This document shows, piece after piece, positions 1 through 8,971 of a stretch of 64,000 nt of DNA. A program made the translations under genes and the position numbers. A model generated the notes under the pieces. It searched no databases and was not told the origin of the DNA. It saw only the letters and a list, made by a program, of their open reading frames with translations. Every line of letters begins with the position of its first letter. Position 1 is the first letter of the stretch. The stretch is taken from positions 248,001-312,000 of the forward strand of contig CBDFKF010000002.1 in assembly GCA_965248765.1 (NCBI GenBank). The letters are read 5' to 3'. This DNA comes from CBDFKF01 sp965248765 (lineage in GTDB: Bacteria > Pseudomonadota > Alphaproteobacteria > VGEJ01).

Positions 1-129
1 TCGTCCCATCCCTGCGGTCACTCTAAACGAGGCGGGCGGCCGTGGCGATTGGCGGCCTCCAGTGGCGCACGTGTTGCCGTAGCTGGTACCTTGGACGTCT
101 AAAAGCGCATGCTAGGGAGGGTCCGCTAA

Positions 130-510
130 ATGCCTAAGAAGCACGAGGTGATCGAGAAGTCGCTGCCGGTGCCGCTGTCACAGGCGATCCGTGCTGGCGA
201 TTTCGTCTTCGTTTCCGGGACGGTGCCGTTCGATGACAAGGGTGACGTGGTCGAGGGCGGCGTCGAGGAGCAGACGCGAGTCGTGCTCCGCAATATCGAG
301 ACGCTTCTCAAGAAGGCCGGGTCTGGTCTCGATGAGGTGGTTAAGACCACGGTATGGCTCCAGGATCCCCGCGACTTCGGCCGGTTCAACAAGACCTATG
401 CTGAGTTCTTTCCAGCAAACGAGCCGCCAACGCGCTCGACAACAAGGGCCGAGCTGATGATTGACGTACGTGTCGAGATCGAAGCTGTCGCCTATAGCCC
501 CCAAGTCTGA
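130..510 (+). CDS. RidA family protein (YjgF/YER057c/UK114 type)
   Basis: 126 residues, the usual length for the trimeric RidA/YjgF fold. Family-typical stretches include the N-terminal SQAIRAGDFVFVSGTVPFD strand region, the EEQTRVVLRNIETLLKKAG helix and the KTTVWLQD strand. The C-terminal catalytic region reads EPPTRSTTRAEL, so an Arg aligns with the position that binds the substrate carboxylate in RidA deaminases. RidA proteins hydrolyse reactive enamine/imine intermediates made by PLP enzymes; relatives act in catabolic gene sets. A GGGAGG at 115-120 lies 9 bases before the ATG. The next gene follows after 34 bases on the same strand. A PLP-dependent enzyme is encoded convergently about 700 bases away, which fits but does not prove a linked role. 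Confidence 0.9.
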   Translation: MPKKHEVIEKSLPVPLSQAIRAGDFVFVSGTVPFDDKGDVVEGGVEEQTRVVLRNIETLLKKAGSGLDEVVKTTVWLQDPRDFGRFNKTYAEFFPANEPPTRSTTRAELMIDVRVEIEAVAYSPQV

Positions 511-544
511 GCCGGCACGTGAGATCGCCGCCCGAGGTTATGGG

Positions 545-1102
545 ATGACACCCGCTGCTGGGATTTTGGCGCGGCATGCGACTCCCGCGGATGCGCGCGC
601 GATCGCCGAGATTCACGTCGAGACTTGGCGCGATGCATATGCCGCGATCCTGCCGCACAAGCGGCTGCTCAGCATGTCGGTCAGGTCACACACCGCGATG
701 TGGGCCGAGGTTCTCCACCGTCGTGGCGATCCGCTGTTGGTCGCCGAGGATGCCACTGGGCAGCCGATCGGATTCGGCACCTGTGGCCCGGCGCGCGGCA
801 CCCGGCTGGAGTTCCGTGGCGAGATCTACATGTTGTATGTGCTGCCCGAGCTGCAGGGGAGTGGAGCGGGACGAGAGCTGCTCACCGGCCTGGGGCGGTG
901 TCTCATTCGCCGGGGTATGGCCTCGGCCCTGGTTTGGGTGTTAGCGGACAATCCCGCCCGCTTCTTTTACGAGGGGCTTGGCGGACGTTTGGTGGCGGAG
1001 CGCACCGAGCTCTTCTGGGGTGCCGATGTCCGCGAGCGTGCCTACGGCTGGTCGGACCTCAACACCGTCGTCCGCGCGACCGGCTCGCGCGCGGCTCCTT
1101 AG
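545..1102 (+). CDS. GNAT family N-acetyltransferase
   Basis: 185 residues from the ATG at 545, which has GAGG at 534-537. A longer frame opens upstream inside the RidA gene but has no such site. The N-terminus ARHATPADARAIAEIHVETW is the classic GNAT start (beta1-alpha1). The acetyl-CoA site is MLYVLPELQGSGAGRELLTG (the Q/R-x-x-G-x-G/A loop), followed by the conserved LWVLADNPARFFYEGLGG C-terminal motif with the Asn and Tyr that end the GNAT core. It transfers an acetyl group to an unknown amine; the substrate cannot be told from sequence. It is co-directional with the RidA gene and probably co-transcribed. Confidence 0.88.
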   Translation: MTPAAGILARHATPADARAIAEIHVETWRDAYAAILPHKRLLSMSVRSHTAMWAEVLHRRGDPLLVAEDATGQPIGFGTCGPARGTRLEFRGEIYMLYVLPELQGSGAGRELLTGLGRCLIRRGMASALVWVLADNPARFFYEGLGGRLVAERTELFWGADVRERAYGWSDLNTVVRATGSRAAP

Positions 1103-1184
1103 CCTCGCCATATTGCAAAGCAACCTCCATGCCGCGCCCAGAGGCCGGAATAAGACGACGGACAGACGGGTAAAAACCCGCGGA

Positions 1185-2467
1185 CTAGAAGTACGTCGTG
1201 ACGGCGGAGACCACGTCATAACCGTCGTTGACAACGTACATCAACCGCCATTTGTCGAACGTGGTACAGGGATGCGATATCCCGCACGCGACCATATCGC
1301 CCACCCTCAGCGGTGAGCCGGCCGGTGGCTTGAGGTAGGCGTGCTGGTCGTTAAGTTGGATGATTTCGTGACCCGGACCGATCATATGCGGCATGTTGGA
1401 TTCCTCGGGGCGGTACCAATGCAGCGGAAACGGCATATCAACGTCATAAGAGATGTCACGCTTCCCCAGCGTCAAAATCGCGAGCTCCCCCTCTGGGCGA
1501 GATTGTACATAGGCCCACACCTCAAGCGCGGCGTCAGCCCCTCACCGAGTTCCCGTGCAGTGTCGGAGCGCTGGAGTATCTCAGCGAATATGCTTCGGTA
1601 CATTCCGGAATCATGACTGACGTAGCAACCACCCCGGCTCACGATCTCGACCTCGCGCCCTAGTCCGGCACGCGAGAACTCAGCAGCAACATAGTCGTAA
1701 TAGACCGAGCCGCCCGCGCTCAGGATGACTGGACCGGGAGCGAATAAGTCGCGCTTGTCGCACTGGCGAGCGAGTTCGATCAGGTAGCGCAGGAAAGCGC
1801 GCACCTCACGCTCGGCGCTGTCCGGATCGGGAAGTCGGATGACGTCCTCGTAGCCCTCGATACCCCCAAGCGTAAGGTGAGGTTCGGCCGCCTTGACCGC
1901 CTCGGCTATGGCAATCGCCTCGTCGAAATCACGACAGCCGGTACGGCCGCCCGCCAAGCCTCCCTCGAGCAAAACAGTAAGCGGTCGGTCGATGGGGTGG
2001 GCGCGCGCTGCGTCGGCCAAGAGCTCCACGCCGTTGTGCGAGTCGACCAGACACGTGAAGAAGAACTCCGGATCAGCTGCGAGTTCGTCAAGCACGTAGC
2101 GTATGGCCTGCTTGCCCACGAGCTGGTTGGCCATCAAAACCCGTTTAATACCAAAGCGGCGCGCCACCTGAAGCTGTCCGACGGTCGCCAGCGTGAGGCC
2201 CCATGCGCCGTCATCGAGGCCCAGCTTGAATAGCTCGGGCGACATTGTGGTCTTGCCGTGCGGCGCGATATGGGCGCCCGAGGCCTCCACAAATCGCTGC
2301 ATCCAGCGGCTGTTGTGATGAACGGCGGCGTCCTTGAGGAGAGCAATCGGCAATGGCAGATCTTCGCGCAACACGTTCCAGCCTTGCGCCGCGATCTCGG
2401 TAACGGGGAAGGGCGCCGTGCCGCCAGGGATGCCCTTGATGCGGTCATCGAGGATGAGTGGTTCCAT
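1185..2467 (-). pseudogene. amino acid deaminase / D-serine dehydratase-like PLP enzyme, split by a 1-base frameshift
   Basis: Fold-type III PLP enzyme of the D-threonine aldolase / D-serine dehydratase-like (COG3616) family. Residues from the ATG at 2467 include APHGKTTMSPELF, where the Lys is the expected Schiff-base lysine, plus LVDSHNGVELL and GGIEGYEDVI. The frame is lost near 1526: the minus strand reads CGC-TTG-AGG where the family needs CGC-CTT-GAG (Arg-Leu-Glu). One missing C therefore moves the C-terminal 110 residues (VWAYVQSRPEG onwards, with the distal HPCTTFDKW metal/substrate region) into another frame. Restoring one base gives a normal-length protein of about 427 residues. The start was set by AGGAG 9 bases before 2467 rather than the upstream TTG. 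It follows a lactonase-like gene in an ABC transporter operon. The indel may be real decay or a sequencing error. Confidence 0.8.
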
Positions 2468-2510
2468 TGGTTCAATGCTCCTGTTGCCCTGATAGGGACG
2501 GGCCGGAACG

Positions 2511-4478
2511 TCAGGCAATCACGTCAATGTGGGCGATCGCATAGGCACCGAGTGTCAATCGCGTGCGGTCCTCCAGCGGCACTGCGCCGTCGCCGAACGC
2601 ATTGACGTGGGTCGTGGCAGCTTCGAACGAATGTTCATCGAGCACGTGAACATGCGCTCGGCCGTTGCTGGGCAGCCCGCCGATCTTGATCTCGCGCTCG
2701 GCATCGGTGAGATTGGCCATCCACAACGCGGTGCCGTCGTCACGATGAAACGCAACGCACGCGACCTCACTGCCGCGCGAACTTGTCGCGGGTAGGAGCG
2801 GCTTGCCGGCCGCGCGCGCCAATCCTCTCACGGCGTGAAAAACTGGATAGATCGCCGCCTCGGCGCACTGGTCGAACCAGGGTTGGTCATGGGCCCCTTT
2901 GCGATAGAGGAGTCCGAGCTCGCCGACCGGTTCGCACAGGCTGACCACCTCAACGCCGCCGCGCGCCATTTCGGCGACATACCCTACCGCCCAGGCAGCG
3001 GCGAACAGCCCACGCTGCCGCGGATCGTGTTTCGCCAGCGTCAGCCGTGCCCCACCAGGGTTGGGCGTGACGCTCGCCCCGTAGGGGTTATGGCGCATAC
3101 CGAGCTTGCTCGGACCGACACGATAGGGTGTATCGCCCATGAACGAGCGCGTCGTGCTGATGATGTGGGGAAGAGCGCCCAGCGTTTCCATGACCGAGCG
3201 GTCATCTGCAGCATGGATGATGTTGCATGTCGCATGCGTCACGTAGTCGAACAGACCCTGGGGCGGACGCGAGCGGTTGAGCTCGGTGAAGAAGGAGTGC
3301 ATGCCGCCGTCGACAACAGCTCCCGGAAATGCCGCTCGCGAGGCCGCCGCAAGCCCCTCGAAGCTCGGCATTGCCGGCCGGTCGCTGCCGGGGAGGAGCG
3401 ACATGAGGTGCGGTCGCGGCGTGAAGACCACCGCATCGGGTTCGAACCCAGCCGCCGCAGCATCAGCGGCGATTGCCTCGGCCTCGCGCGTGGCATCGTC
3501 CTCGTTCGGCAATACCGCATGCAATACCGCTTCTGCCTCGATGGCAGCCACCAAATCGCGGTAGTGCTCGAGCACCGCCGGCGCATCGCCGAGACAGGGC
3601 GCGTACTCGCACACCCACACTTGAGGCGCCGCGCGTGTCAGATAGTCGAAGACCTCGAGGCTGGCGGCCGCGTACTCTGCGGGTACCCCAATGCCGATGC
3701 GGGGTGCAGCGCCGCGCGGCTCGGACGCGACGTCGATCCGTATCGGCGCCGGCCCCTCGGCGCCTATGGGCGCCGGCATCGTGCCCGAGAACGTCAACGA
3801 CACGCTCTGGCGTACCGTCTCGCCGTCAACGATGGTGTAGGGCCAGGGCTCGGTCAGCGGCCGCGAATAGGTCTTGAAGTTGGCGTCCGTCCAGTTGCGG
3901 TGGTCCTCGGTCTCCCAGGTCTCGCCCTCCATGGTGCAGGTGGCGTCGACGCCTGCTACCACTTCGTGCTTGATGGCGCGGATACTCGCGATCGGCTGAA
4001 CCGGATCGACGAGCGCTGGGAACTCCGTCGCCTCCGTCGACCCATTGACGTGAGTCACCTCGGCGACCTGCCCGGCGACGCCGTCGAGCGGGTGCAGCAC
4101 CACGAAGCCGGTACGAGCAGTGAGAACGTCACCATCGGCCGTGGCGCTCGCGTCAAATCGGATATTCCCGTTGTGTTCGCCCTGGATTTCACCACGCCAC
4201 GTCAGCGTGCCGCCGTCGAGCAGGCAATTGGCGGTAATGCGGACCGCGAAGCCGGGACCCGCATCGTCGATCTCGATCTCGCGGATCGTCGGAGTGATAG
4301 TCCCCCATGCTTTGTCGCGGATGGTGAAAGCGATTGAGCGCAGGACTTCGATGTCGTTCAGTTTGATCCAGCGCAGGGCTCCAGATTGCAGCACGGCACT
4401 GACCGGGCCGGCCCGCAGGCGCACCGCCTCCGGTTCGGCCTCTTCGGTGCCGAGCAGCTTGGTGGCGCGGCTCACCAT
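2511..4478 (-). CDS. D-apionate lactonase-like protein
   Basis: 655 residues, no signal peptide, no membrane segment. N-terminal beta-rich part with TEEAEPEAVRLRAGPVSAVL and RNWTDANFKTYSRPLTEPWP, then a region with alternating helices and strands like a TIM barrel (residues about 270-560) and a C-terminal beta domain (MANLTDAEREIKIGGLPS). I recognise the general pattern of the ApnL family (D-apionolactone hydrolysis to D-apionate in apiose catabolism), but this is from memory of family motifs and the identity is tentative. It lies 39 bases downstream of a sugar ABC permease pair and 43 bases upstream of the PLP enzyme, all on the minus strand, so it probably acts on the imported sugar acid or lactone. 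Alternative: an uncharacterised glycosidase-like family. Confidence 0.5.
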   Translation of the reverse strand: MVSRATKLLGTEEAEPEAVRLRAGPVSAVLQSGALRWIKLNDIEVLRSIAFTIRDKAWGTITPTIREIEIDDAGPGFAVRITANCLLDGGTLTWRGEIQGEHNGNIRFDASATADGDVLTARTGFVVLHPLDGVAGQVAEVTHVNGSTEATEFPALVDPVQPIASIRAIKHEVVAGVDATCTMEGETWETEDHRNWTDANFKTYSRPLTEPWPYTIVDGETVRQSVSLTFSGTMPAPIGAEGPAPIRIDVASEPRGAAPRIGIGVPAEYAAASLEVFDYLTRAAPQVWVCEYAPCLGDAPAVLEHYRDLVAAIEAEAVLHAVLPNEDDATREAEAIAADAAAAGFEPDAVVFTPRPHLMSLLPGSDRPAMPSFEGLAAASRAAFPGAVVDGGMHSFFTELNRSRPPQGLFDYVTHATCNIIHAADDRSVMETLGALPHIISTTRSFMGDTPYRVGPSKLGMRHNPYGASVTPNPGGARLTLAKHDPRQRGLFAAAWAVGYVAEMARGGVEVVSLCEPVGELGLLYRKGAHDQPWFDQCAEAAIYPVFHAVRGLARAAGKPLLPATSSRGSEVACVAFHRDDGTALWMANLTDAEREIKIGGLPSNGRAHVHVLDEHSFEAATTHVNAFGDGAVPLEDRTRLTLGAYAIAHIDVIA

Positions 4479-4517
4479 CTCAAACGTGCTTTCGTCGCTG
4501 CCAGCCGGATCCGGCGT

Positions 4518-5390
4518 TCATCCCTTGATCGCGCCCATTGAGATGCCCCGCACCAGGTAGCGCTGCAGAGTGGCGACTGCGAAGAAGACGGGCAGCGTGC
4601 CGAGCACCGCCATCGCCGAGATCTTGGCCCAGAACGTCGATTGCGGCCCAAAGTACTGGGTAACCTGCACCGGATAGGTGATGACTTCAGTTCGAGTCAG
4701 CACCAGTGCGAAAATGAACTCATTCCAGGCGAAGATGAAGGCGAACACGGTAGTGGCGAACAGACCCGTTCGGGCCATCGGCAGCACTACCTTGAAGACG
4801 ACCTGCCAACGCGTACAGCCATCGACGAGCGCGCTTTCCTCAAGCTCGACCGGGATATCCTCGATGTAGCCGCGCATCATCCAGATGACGTAGGGCAGGT
4901 TGAACGCGATGTAGAGCAGGATCAGGCCGTGATAGGTGTCGGCCCATTTGATGAGGGCGAACACCAGGAACACCGGAAACACGATGGCGGCCGGCGGCAG
5001 CATCCGCTGCGAGATGATCCAGATCGCGAGATTGTCGCCGCCCGTCTTGAAGCGGACGATCGAGTAGGCGCAGAGGGTGCCGAGGATCATCGTGATCACG
5101 GTGCTGATGCCGGCGATCACCAGGCTGTTGAGCACCGAGAGCGCGTCGCCCTCCTTGAACAGTACGGCGAAGTTGCCGAACTGGAGATCGTGCGGGTACC
5201 AGATCGGCGGAGAGGCAAAGATTTCTTCGGGCGTCTTCAGCGACACCGCGAACATCCAGTAAACGGGAAACAGAAAGATGATGGTGATGATGACGGCGAC
5301 GGCGAGGCGCCACACCACGCGCACCGTCGAGCGATGCCGCAAGCCCTGTCGCGCCATGCTGGACGCTGCCGTGAGCGATACTTGCGTCAT
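4518..5390 (-). CDS. carbohydrate ABC transporter permease, MalG type
   Basis: 290 residues with about six membrane segments, beginning with the VIITIIFLFPVYWMFAVSLK segment that marks the second permease of CUT1 sugar transporters. The cytoplasmic EAA loop reads ELEESALVDGCTRWQVVFKV and would dock on the ATPase. The C-terminus QRYLVRGISMGAIKG is typical. Its ATG overlaps the stop of the upstream permease by four bases (ATGA), so translation is probably coupled. It is a close paralogue of the plus-strand permease at 8968-9822 (shared EESALVDGCTRWQV and NEFIFA stretches). No ATPase gene is nearby. Confidence 0.93.
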   Translation of the reverse strand: MTQVSLTAASSMARQGLRHRSTVRVVWRLAVAVIITIIFLFPVYWMFAVSLKTPEEIFASPPIWYPHDLQFGNFAVLFKEGDALSVLNSLVIAGISTVITMILGTLCAYSIVRFKTGGDNLAIWIISQRMLPPAAIVFPVFLVFALIKWADTYHGLILLYIAFNLPYVIWMMRGYIEDIPVELEESALVDGCTRWQVVFKVVLPMARTGLFATTVFAFIFAWNEFIFALVLTRTEVITYPVQVTQYFGPQSTFWAKISAMAVLGTLPVFFAVATLQRYLVRGISMGAIKG

Positions 5391-6289
5391 CGCGTTATCT
5401 CCACCCGGCGCAAGACATAGACCACGATCGCCGAAAGAATGAGGATGATCAGGAACACCATGGCGCCGGTGTAGCTCGTCTCGAACTGCTGAAAGCCCTT
5501 TTGATATATGTAGATTGAGATGGTCTCGGTGATGTTGCCCGGACCGCCCCTCGTGAGCTGCCAGACGATGTCGAAGAGCCGCGCGAGATCGAGCGCGCGG
5601 ATGATGAGGGCGATCATCATCACCGGCCAGATCGCGGGCAGCGAGATCCTGAAGAAGATGGTCCAGAACGACGCGCCATCAATCTCGGCCGCCTCGACCT
5701 GATCGCGATTCACGTTCGAGAGTCCGGCGAGCAGAATCAGGAACATGAACGGAGTCCATTCCCACACCTCGCAGAAGATGATCGCGGGGTAGACCCACTC
5801 GGGCTTGACGGTCCACAGGATCAAGATTTCCTCGCCGGCAAAGAATTCGATGATCTCGTTGATCGGGCCGTACTGGTGGTCGAGCATCAGCCGCCACATC
5901 GAGCCGGCGACGATGGGTGAGATCACGGTCGGGATGATTAGGAGGGCGACAAAGACGGGCTTGCCCGGCAGCTTGTCGAGGAACAGCTGCGCCATCAGCA
6001 GCCCAAGAATCAGTTCTAGCGGTAGGGCGATGGCGGTGATTAAGCCGGTGTGCCACAGCGAATCCCACAGGCGGGCGTCCTTGAACAGGCGCCCGTAGTG
6101 GATGAACCCGGCCCACGATTCGTCCTGGGTCAGCATCGTGATGTTCTGGAAGCTAACGACCAGCGAGTACACGAACGGAAACAGGCCGATCAGAAGTAGG
6201 ATGAAGACCGCCGGCGCGATCAGCCAGTACTTGATGCTGCGATCGCCGATCGGCGCCCGCAGCGAGCCGTATGTCCCCGCCGTGGTCAC
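5387..6289 (-). CDS. carbohydrate ABC transporter permease, MalF type
   Basis: 300 residues, starting at a GTG. About six membrane segments with the MalF-type ABC_transp permease domain; the EAA loop is VEAAEIDGASFWTIFFRISL. The C-terminal LTRGGPGNITETISIYIYQK is typical of CUT1 first permeases. It heads a minus-strand operon: MalF-type permease, MalG-type permease, lactonase-like protein, PLP enzyme. It is a clear paralogue of 8069-8971 on the other strand, with long identical stretches such as VCEVWEWTPFMFLILL-like segments and YGPINEII. Transcription starts from the intergenic region shared with the divergent solute-binding protein gene. Confidence 0.92.
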   Translation of the reverse strand: MTTAGTYGSLRAPIGDRSIKYWLIAPAVFILLLIGLFPFVYSLVVSFQNITMLTQDESWAGFIHYGRLFKDARLWDSLWHTGLITAIALPLELILGLLMAQLFLDKLPGKPVFVALLIIPTVISPIVAGSMWRLMLDHQYGPINEIIEFFAGEEILILWTVKPEWVYPAIIFCEVWEWTPFMFLILLAGLSNVNRDQVEAAEIDGASFWTIFFRISLPAIWPVMMIALIIRALDLARLFDIVWQLTRGGPGNITETISIYIYQKGFQQFETSYTGAMVFLIILILSAIVVYVLRRVEITR

Positions 6290-6358
6290 GCCGCCAAGCC
6301 TCTATGCTCGCTCATGCGGATGGATCTGATAAGTGCGGGCCGATCGCGAACTGTACAC

Positions 6359-6406
6359 TGCACCGCGACACCACCCAACACTTGCACCGCGACACCACCC
6401 AACACT
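6359..6406. repeat. perfect tandem duplication of a 24-bp unit in a divergent promoter region
   Basis: Two exact copies, head to tail, of a 24-base unit beginning TGCACCGCGACACCACCC, at 6359-6382 and 6383-6406. They lie in the 243-base space between the divergent MalF-type permease (start 6289) and the solute-binding protein (start 6533). The copies are in the same rotational phase within about two and a quarter helical turns, so they may be paired operator sites. A chance replication duplication is the simple alternative. Confidence 0.85.
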
Positions 6407-6532
6407 GATCTAGAGTTCGGGCGCGCGCGGCTCGCCAACCTGGACTGGCTGTCGGCTTCTTGATAGCGTGCCAGCAGGCGCCAAAGCGAACACCAGCAAC
6501 GTCCGGTGTCGCGGCGCAAGAAGGAGGAACGT

Positions 6533-7975
6533 ATGACGATTTTCCGCATGGTCACCCCTGTGGTGCTCGGCGCCGCGCTCGCGTGGGGCGCCGCACAGAC
6601 CGCCCTTGCCGAAAGCGCCGGCGAACGCGCCGCCAACGCGGCAAAACAGTATTCGGGCTCGTCACTTGCGCTGCATTTCTCGGCTGGCTTGATGGCGATG
6701 GAGCCGAAGGAATTCTCTGGGCCCTTGTGGGAGGAGCTCACCGGCATCAACGTCGAGGTCATCGAAACATCTAACGAAGACTTGTTCGCCAAGACGATGG
6801 CCGAGCACCGCGCTGGCACCGGCGCTTTCGACATCATCGACGTCATCCCCATGTGGCTCGGCGATTTCGTCGAGGCCGGCGTGCTCGAGCAGCTCGACCC
6901 ATGGATCGAGAAGTACGACTACGCCGAGGATCTGGCGGACGTCGCCCCGACCTATCGGCGGCTAGGTGACTACAACAACGGCACCTTCTGCTTTCCAGAC
7001 GATGGCGATCAGACGATCCTCTTCTACCGCACGGATCTGTTCGGCGATGCGGCCAACCAGCAGGCGTTCAAAGCCAAGTACGGCTACGATCTGGGCCCGC
7101 CGGCAACCTGGCAGCAGTTCGATGAGATCGCTGAGTTCCTGACCGAGAAGTACGCTCCCGAGATTTACGGCTCAGGCGAGATTCGCAACAAGGGCCTGAT
7201 CGACATCTACTATCAGGAGCGCTTCCGCACCGCCGGCGGCAAGTTCTTCGATGCCGATACGATGAAGGCCACGATCAACAGCGACGCCGGCGTGCGTTCG
7301 CTTGAGCACCTCGTGGAAATGCGCCGCTACATGCCACCTGGAGTAGACAACTGGGGCTACATGGAGCAGATCAGCGCGTGGCTCGCGGGCGACGTGGCCA
7401 TGACCATTTCTTGGCCCGGGCTCGGCCGCGCTTCGGCGGGGTACGGCTCCGACCACGAGGCGATGGGCTGGCTACCCAAATCCGCCATCGCCGGCAACGT
7501 CGGGTATGCGCTGCCTCCAGGCGGCGCCCCACAGCAGGGCGGCAGCTTCTGCCTCGGCGTCGCGAGCGGCAGCCAGAACAAGGAGGCCGCCTATCTGATG
7601 GCCCAGTGGATGAACAGCTCGGACATCCATCCGAAACGTTCGATGCTGCCGTTCGGCCTCCGCGATCCGATCCGCTACTCCGAGTTCGCGGATCCTGAGT
7701 ACAACGGTCTGTGGCCCAATGCGCCAGCGTATCTGGCCACCCTGAAGGAGGGCTCGGAGACGGCGCTCATGGACCTTTCCGTACGCAGCGCAAATCAGTA
7801 CTGGGATGCGCTGGCCCGCGGCGTGCAGGCCGCCATCGCCGGAACCCCGGCCCAAGAGGCCCTCGACGACATCGCCGCGGATTGGGACGAGATCACTGAG
7901 CGGATTGGCGTCGACAAGCAGAAAAAGGCGTATACGACCTGGGCCAACAAGCCCAACGCCTATCCAAGCCAATAG
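6533..7975 (+). CDS. extracellular solute-binding protein of a carbohydrate ABC transporter
   Basis: 480 residues. A cleavable signal peptide is visible: MTIFR, a hydrophobic core around VVLGAALAWGAAQTALA, then ESAGER, with cleavage after ALA. The mature protein has features of family 1 solute-binding proteins: early ALHFSAGLM, the MAEHRAGTGAFDIIDVIPMW region, the DGDQTILFYRTDLF strand near residue 165 and PPATWQQFDEIAEFL. The start at 6533 was chosen over an upstream in-frame ATG at 6506 because a strong AAGGAGGA lies at 6521-6528. It is transcribed ahead of a MalF/MalG permease pair and divergently from a second, paralogous pair. The substrate is unknown; the context suggests a sugar acid or lactone. 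Confidence 0.93.
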   Translation: MTIFRMVTPVVLGAALAWGAAQTALAESAGERAANAAKQYSGSSLALHFSAGLMAMEPKEFSGPLWEELTGINVEVIETSNEDLFAKTMAEHRAGTGAFDIIDVIPMWLGDFVEAGVLEQLDPWIEKYDYAEDLADVAPTYRRLGDYNNGTFCFPDDGDQTILFYRTDLFGDAANQQAFKAKYGYDLGPPATWQQFDEIAEFLTEKYAPEIYGSGEIRNKGLIDIYYQERFRTAGGKFFDADTMKATINSDAGVRSLEHLVEMRRYMPPGVDNWGYMEQISAWLAGDVAMTISWPGLGRASAGYGSDHEAMGWLPKSAIAGNVGYALPPGGAPQQGGSFCLGVASGSQNKEAAYLMAQWMNSSDIHPKRSMLPFGLRDPIRYSEFADPEYNGLWPNAPAYLATLKEGSETALMDLSVRSANQYWDALARGVQAAIAGTPAQEALDDIAADWDEITERIGVDKQKKAYTTWANKPNAYPSQ

Positions 7976-7982
7976 GCTAGGT

Positions 7983-8007
7983 GCGGGGGCGCCCTCGGCG
8001 TCCCCGC
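7983..8007 (+). promoter_or_regulatory. GC-rich intercistronic stem-loop after the binding-protein gene
   Basis: An 11-bp inverted repeat (7983-7993 with 7997-8007, one wobble position, 3-base loop) lies 8 bases after the binding-protein stop and before the permease genes. There is no T-run, so it is unlikely to be a full terminator. Such hairpins commonly protect the upstream mRNA segment or attenuate read-through, so the binding protein is made in excess of the permeases; that role here is inferred. Confidence 0.5.
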
Positions 8008-8068
8008 CCACATCTTTCAGCGGCTCCGTCTCGCGCCGGGCGCGCGAACGCGCGGGTTGGATGACGAC

Positions 8069-8971
8069 ATGACCGTCCGCACTGCATCGGTCGCCCTCAG
8101 AAACCCCTACACCGATCGCAATTTCAAATACCTCCTGATAGCGCCAGCCATCTTCGTACTGCTGATGGTGGGCCTGTTTCCGTTCCTCTACACGATTCTT
8201 GTCAGCTTTCAGAACATCACCCTGATCGAACAGGACCAGGCCTTCGCCGGATTCATCCACTATGAGCGGATGTTCGGGGATGAGCGGTTGTGGGAGGCGA
8301 TCCTGCACACCGCCATCTTCACCGTCGTCGCCCTGCCGCTGGAGCTGATCCTCGGGCTGATGATGGCGCGTTTGTTCTTGAATGATCTGCCATTCAAGTC
8401 GCTGTTCCTTGGTCTGTTGATCATTCCCGCGGTGATCTCGCCGATCGTCGCCGGTTCGATGTGGAAGATCATGTTCGACGACCGCTACGGCCCGATCAAC
8501 GAGATCATCAGCTGGTTCGCGAGCGAACACGTCACGATCTTGTGGACGGTCAAGCCACAGTGGGTCTACCCGGCGATCATCATCTGCGAGGTCTGGGAAT
8601 GGACCCCGTTCATGTTCCTGATACTGCTCGCTGCGCTGTCGAACGTCGATCGCTCGCTGATCGAGGCTGCCGAGATCGACGGCGCCTCGTTGTGGAAGGT
8701 CTTCGTCCACATCTCGTTGCCCGTGATCTGGCCGGTGATGGTGGTGGCGCTGATTATTCGCGCTCTCGATCTGGTGCGGGTGTTCGAGATCGTGTTCCAG
8801 CTCACCCGGGGCGGACCGGGCAATCTGACCGAGACCATCTCCATCTACATGTACATCACCGGCTTCCAGCAGTTCGAGACCAGCTACATGGGGGCGCTGG
8901 TGTTTCTCGTGATCGTCCTGTTGAGCGCGATCGTGATCTTCGCGCTGCGGCGCGTCGAGGTCACCCGATGA
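8069..8971 (+). CDS. carbohydrate ABC transporter permease, MalF type (second copy)
   Basis: 300 residues from the ATG at 8069, the same length as the minus-strand paralogue at 5387-6289 and aligned with it from the first residues. An in-frame TTG at 8057 would add four residues. About six membrane segments; EAA loop IEAAEIDGASLWKVFVHISL; C-terminal LTRGGPGNLTETISIYMYIT. It overlaps the next permease by ATGA at 8968-8971. It probably works with the binding protein at 6533-7975 and the MalG-type permease that follows. No ATPase gene is visible in the window. Confidence 0.92.
   Translation: MTVRTASVALRNPYTDRNFKYLLIAPAIFVLLMVGLFPFLYTILVSFQNITLIEQDQAFAGFIHYERMFGDERLWEAILHTAIFTVVALPLELILGLMMARLFLNDLPFKSLFLGLLIIPAVISPIVAGSMWKIMFDDRYGPINEIISWFASEHVTILWTVKPQWVYPAIIICEVWEWTPFMFLILLAALSNVDRSLIEAAEIDGASLWKVFVHISLPVIWPVMVVALIIRALDLVRVFEIVFQLTRGGPGNLTETISIYMYITGFQQFETSYMGALVFLVIVLLSAIVIFALRRVEVTR

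Noticed and set aside
2835..4337. 500-residue open frame antisense to the lactonase-like gene
   Set aside because: Arg/His-rich, without any domain, and exactly opposite a gene with good family features; typical of high-GC antisense frames.
6286..6852. 188-residue minus-strand frame upstream of the permease operon
   Set aside because: It lies opposite the signal peptide and N-terminus of the binding protein and has no ribosome site or domain.
7472..8710. 412-residue minus-strand open frame across the binding-protein end and permease start
   Set aside because: Asp/Arg/Gln-rich composition and full overlap with two well-supported genes on the other strand.
8461..8967. 169-residue N-terminal extension of the second MalG-type permease
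   Set aside because: It is out-of-frame reading of the preceding permease; the ATG at 8968 forms the usual four-base overlap and aligns with the paralogue.
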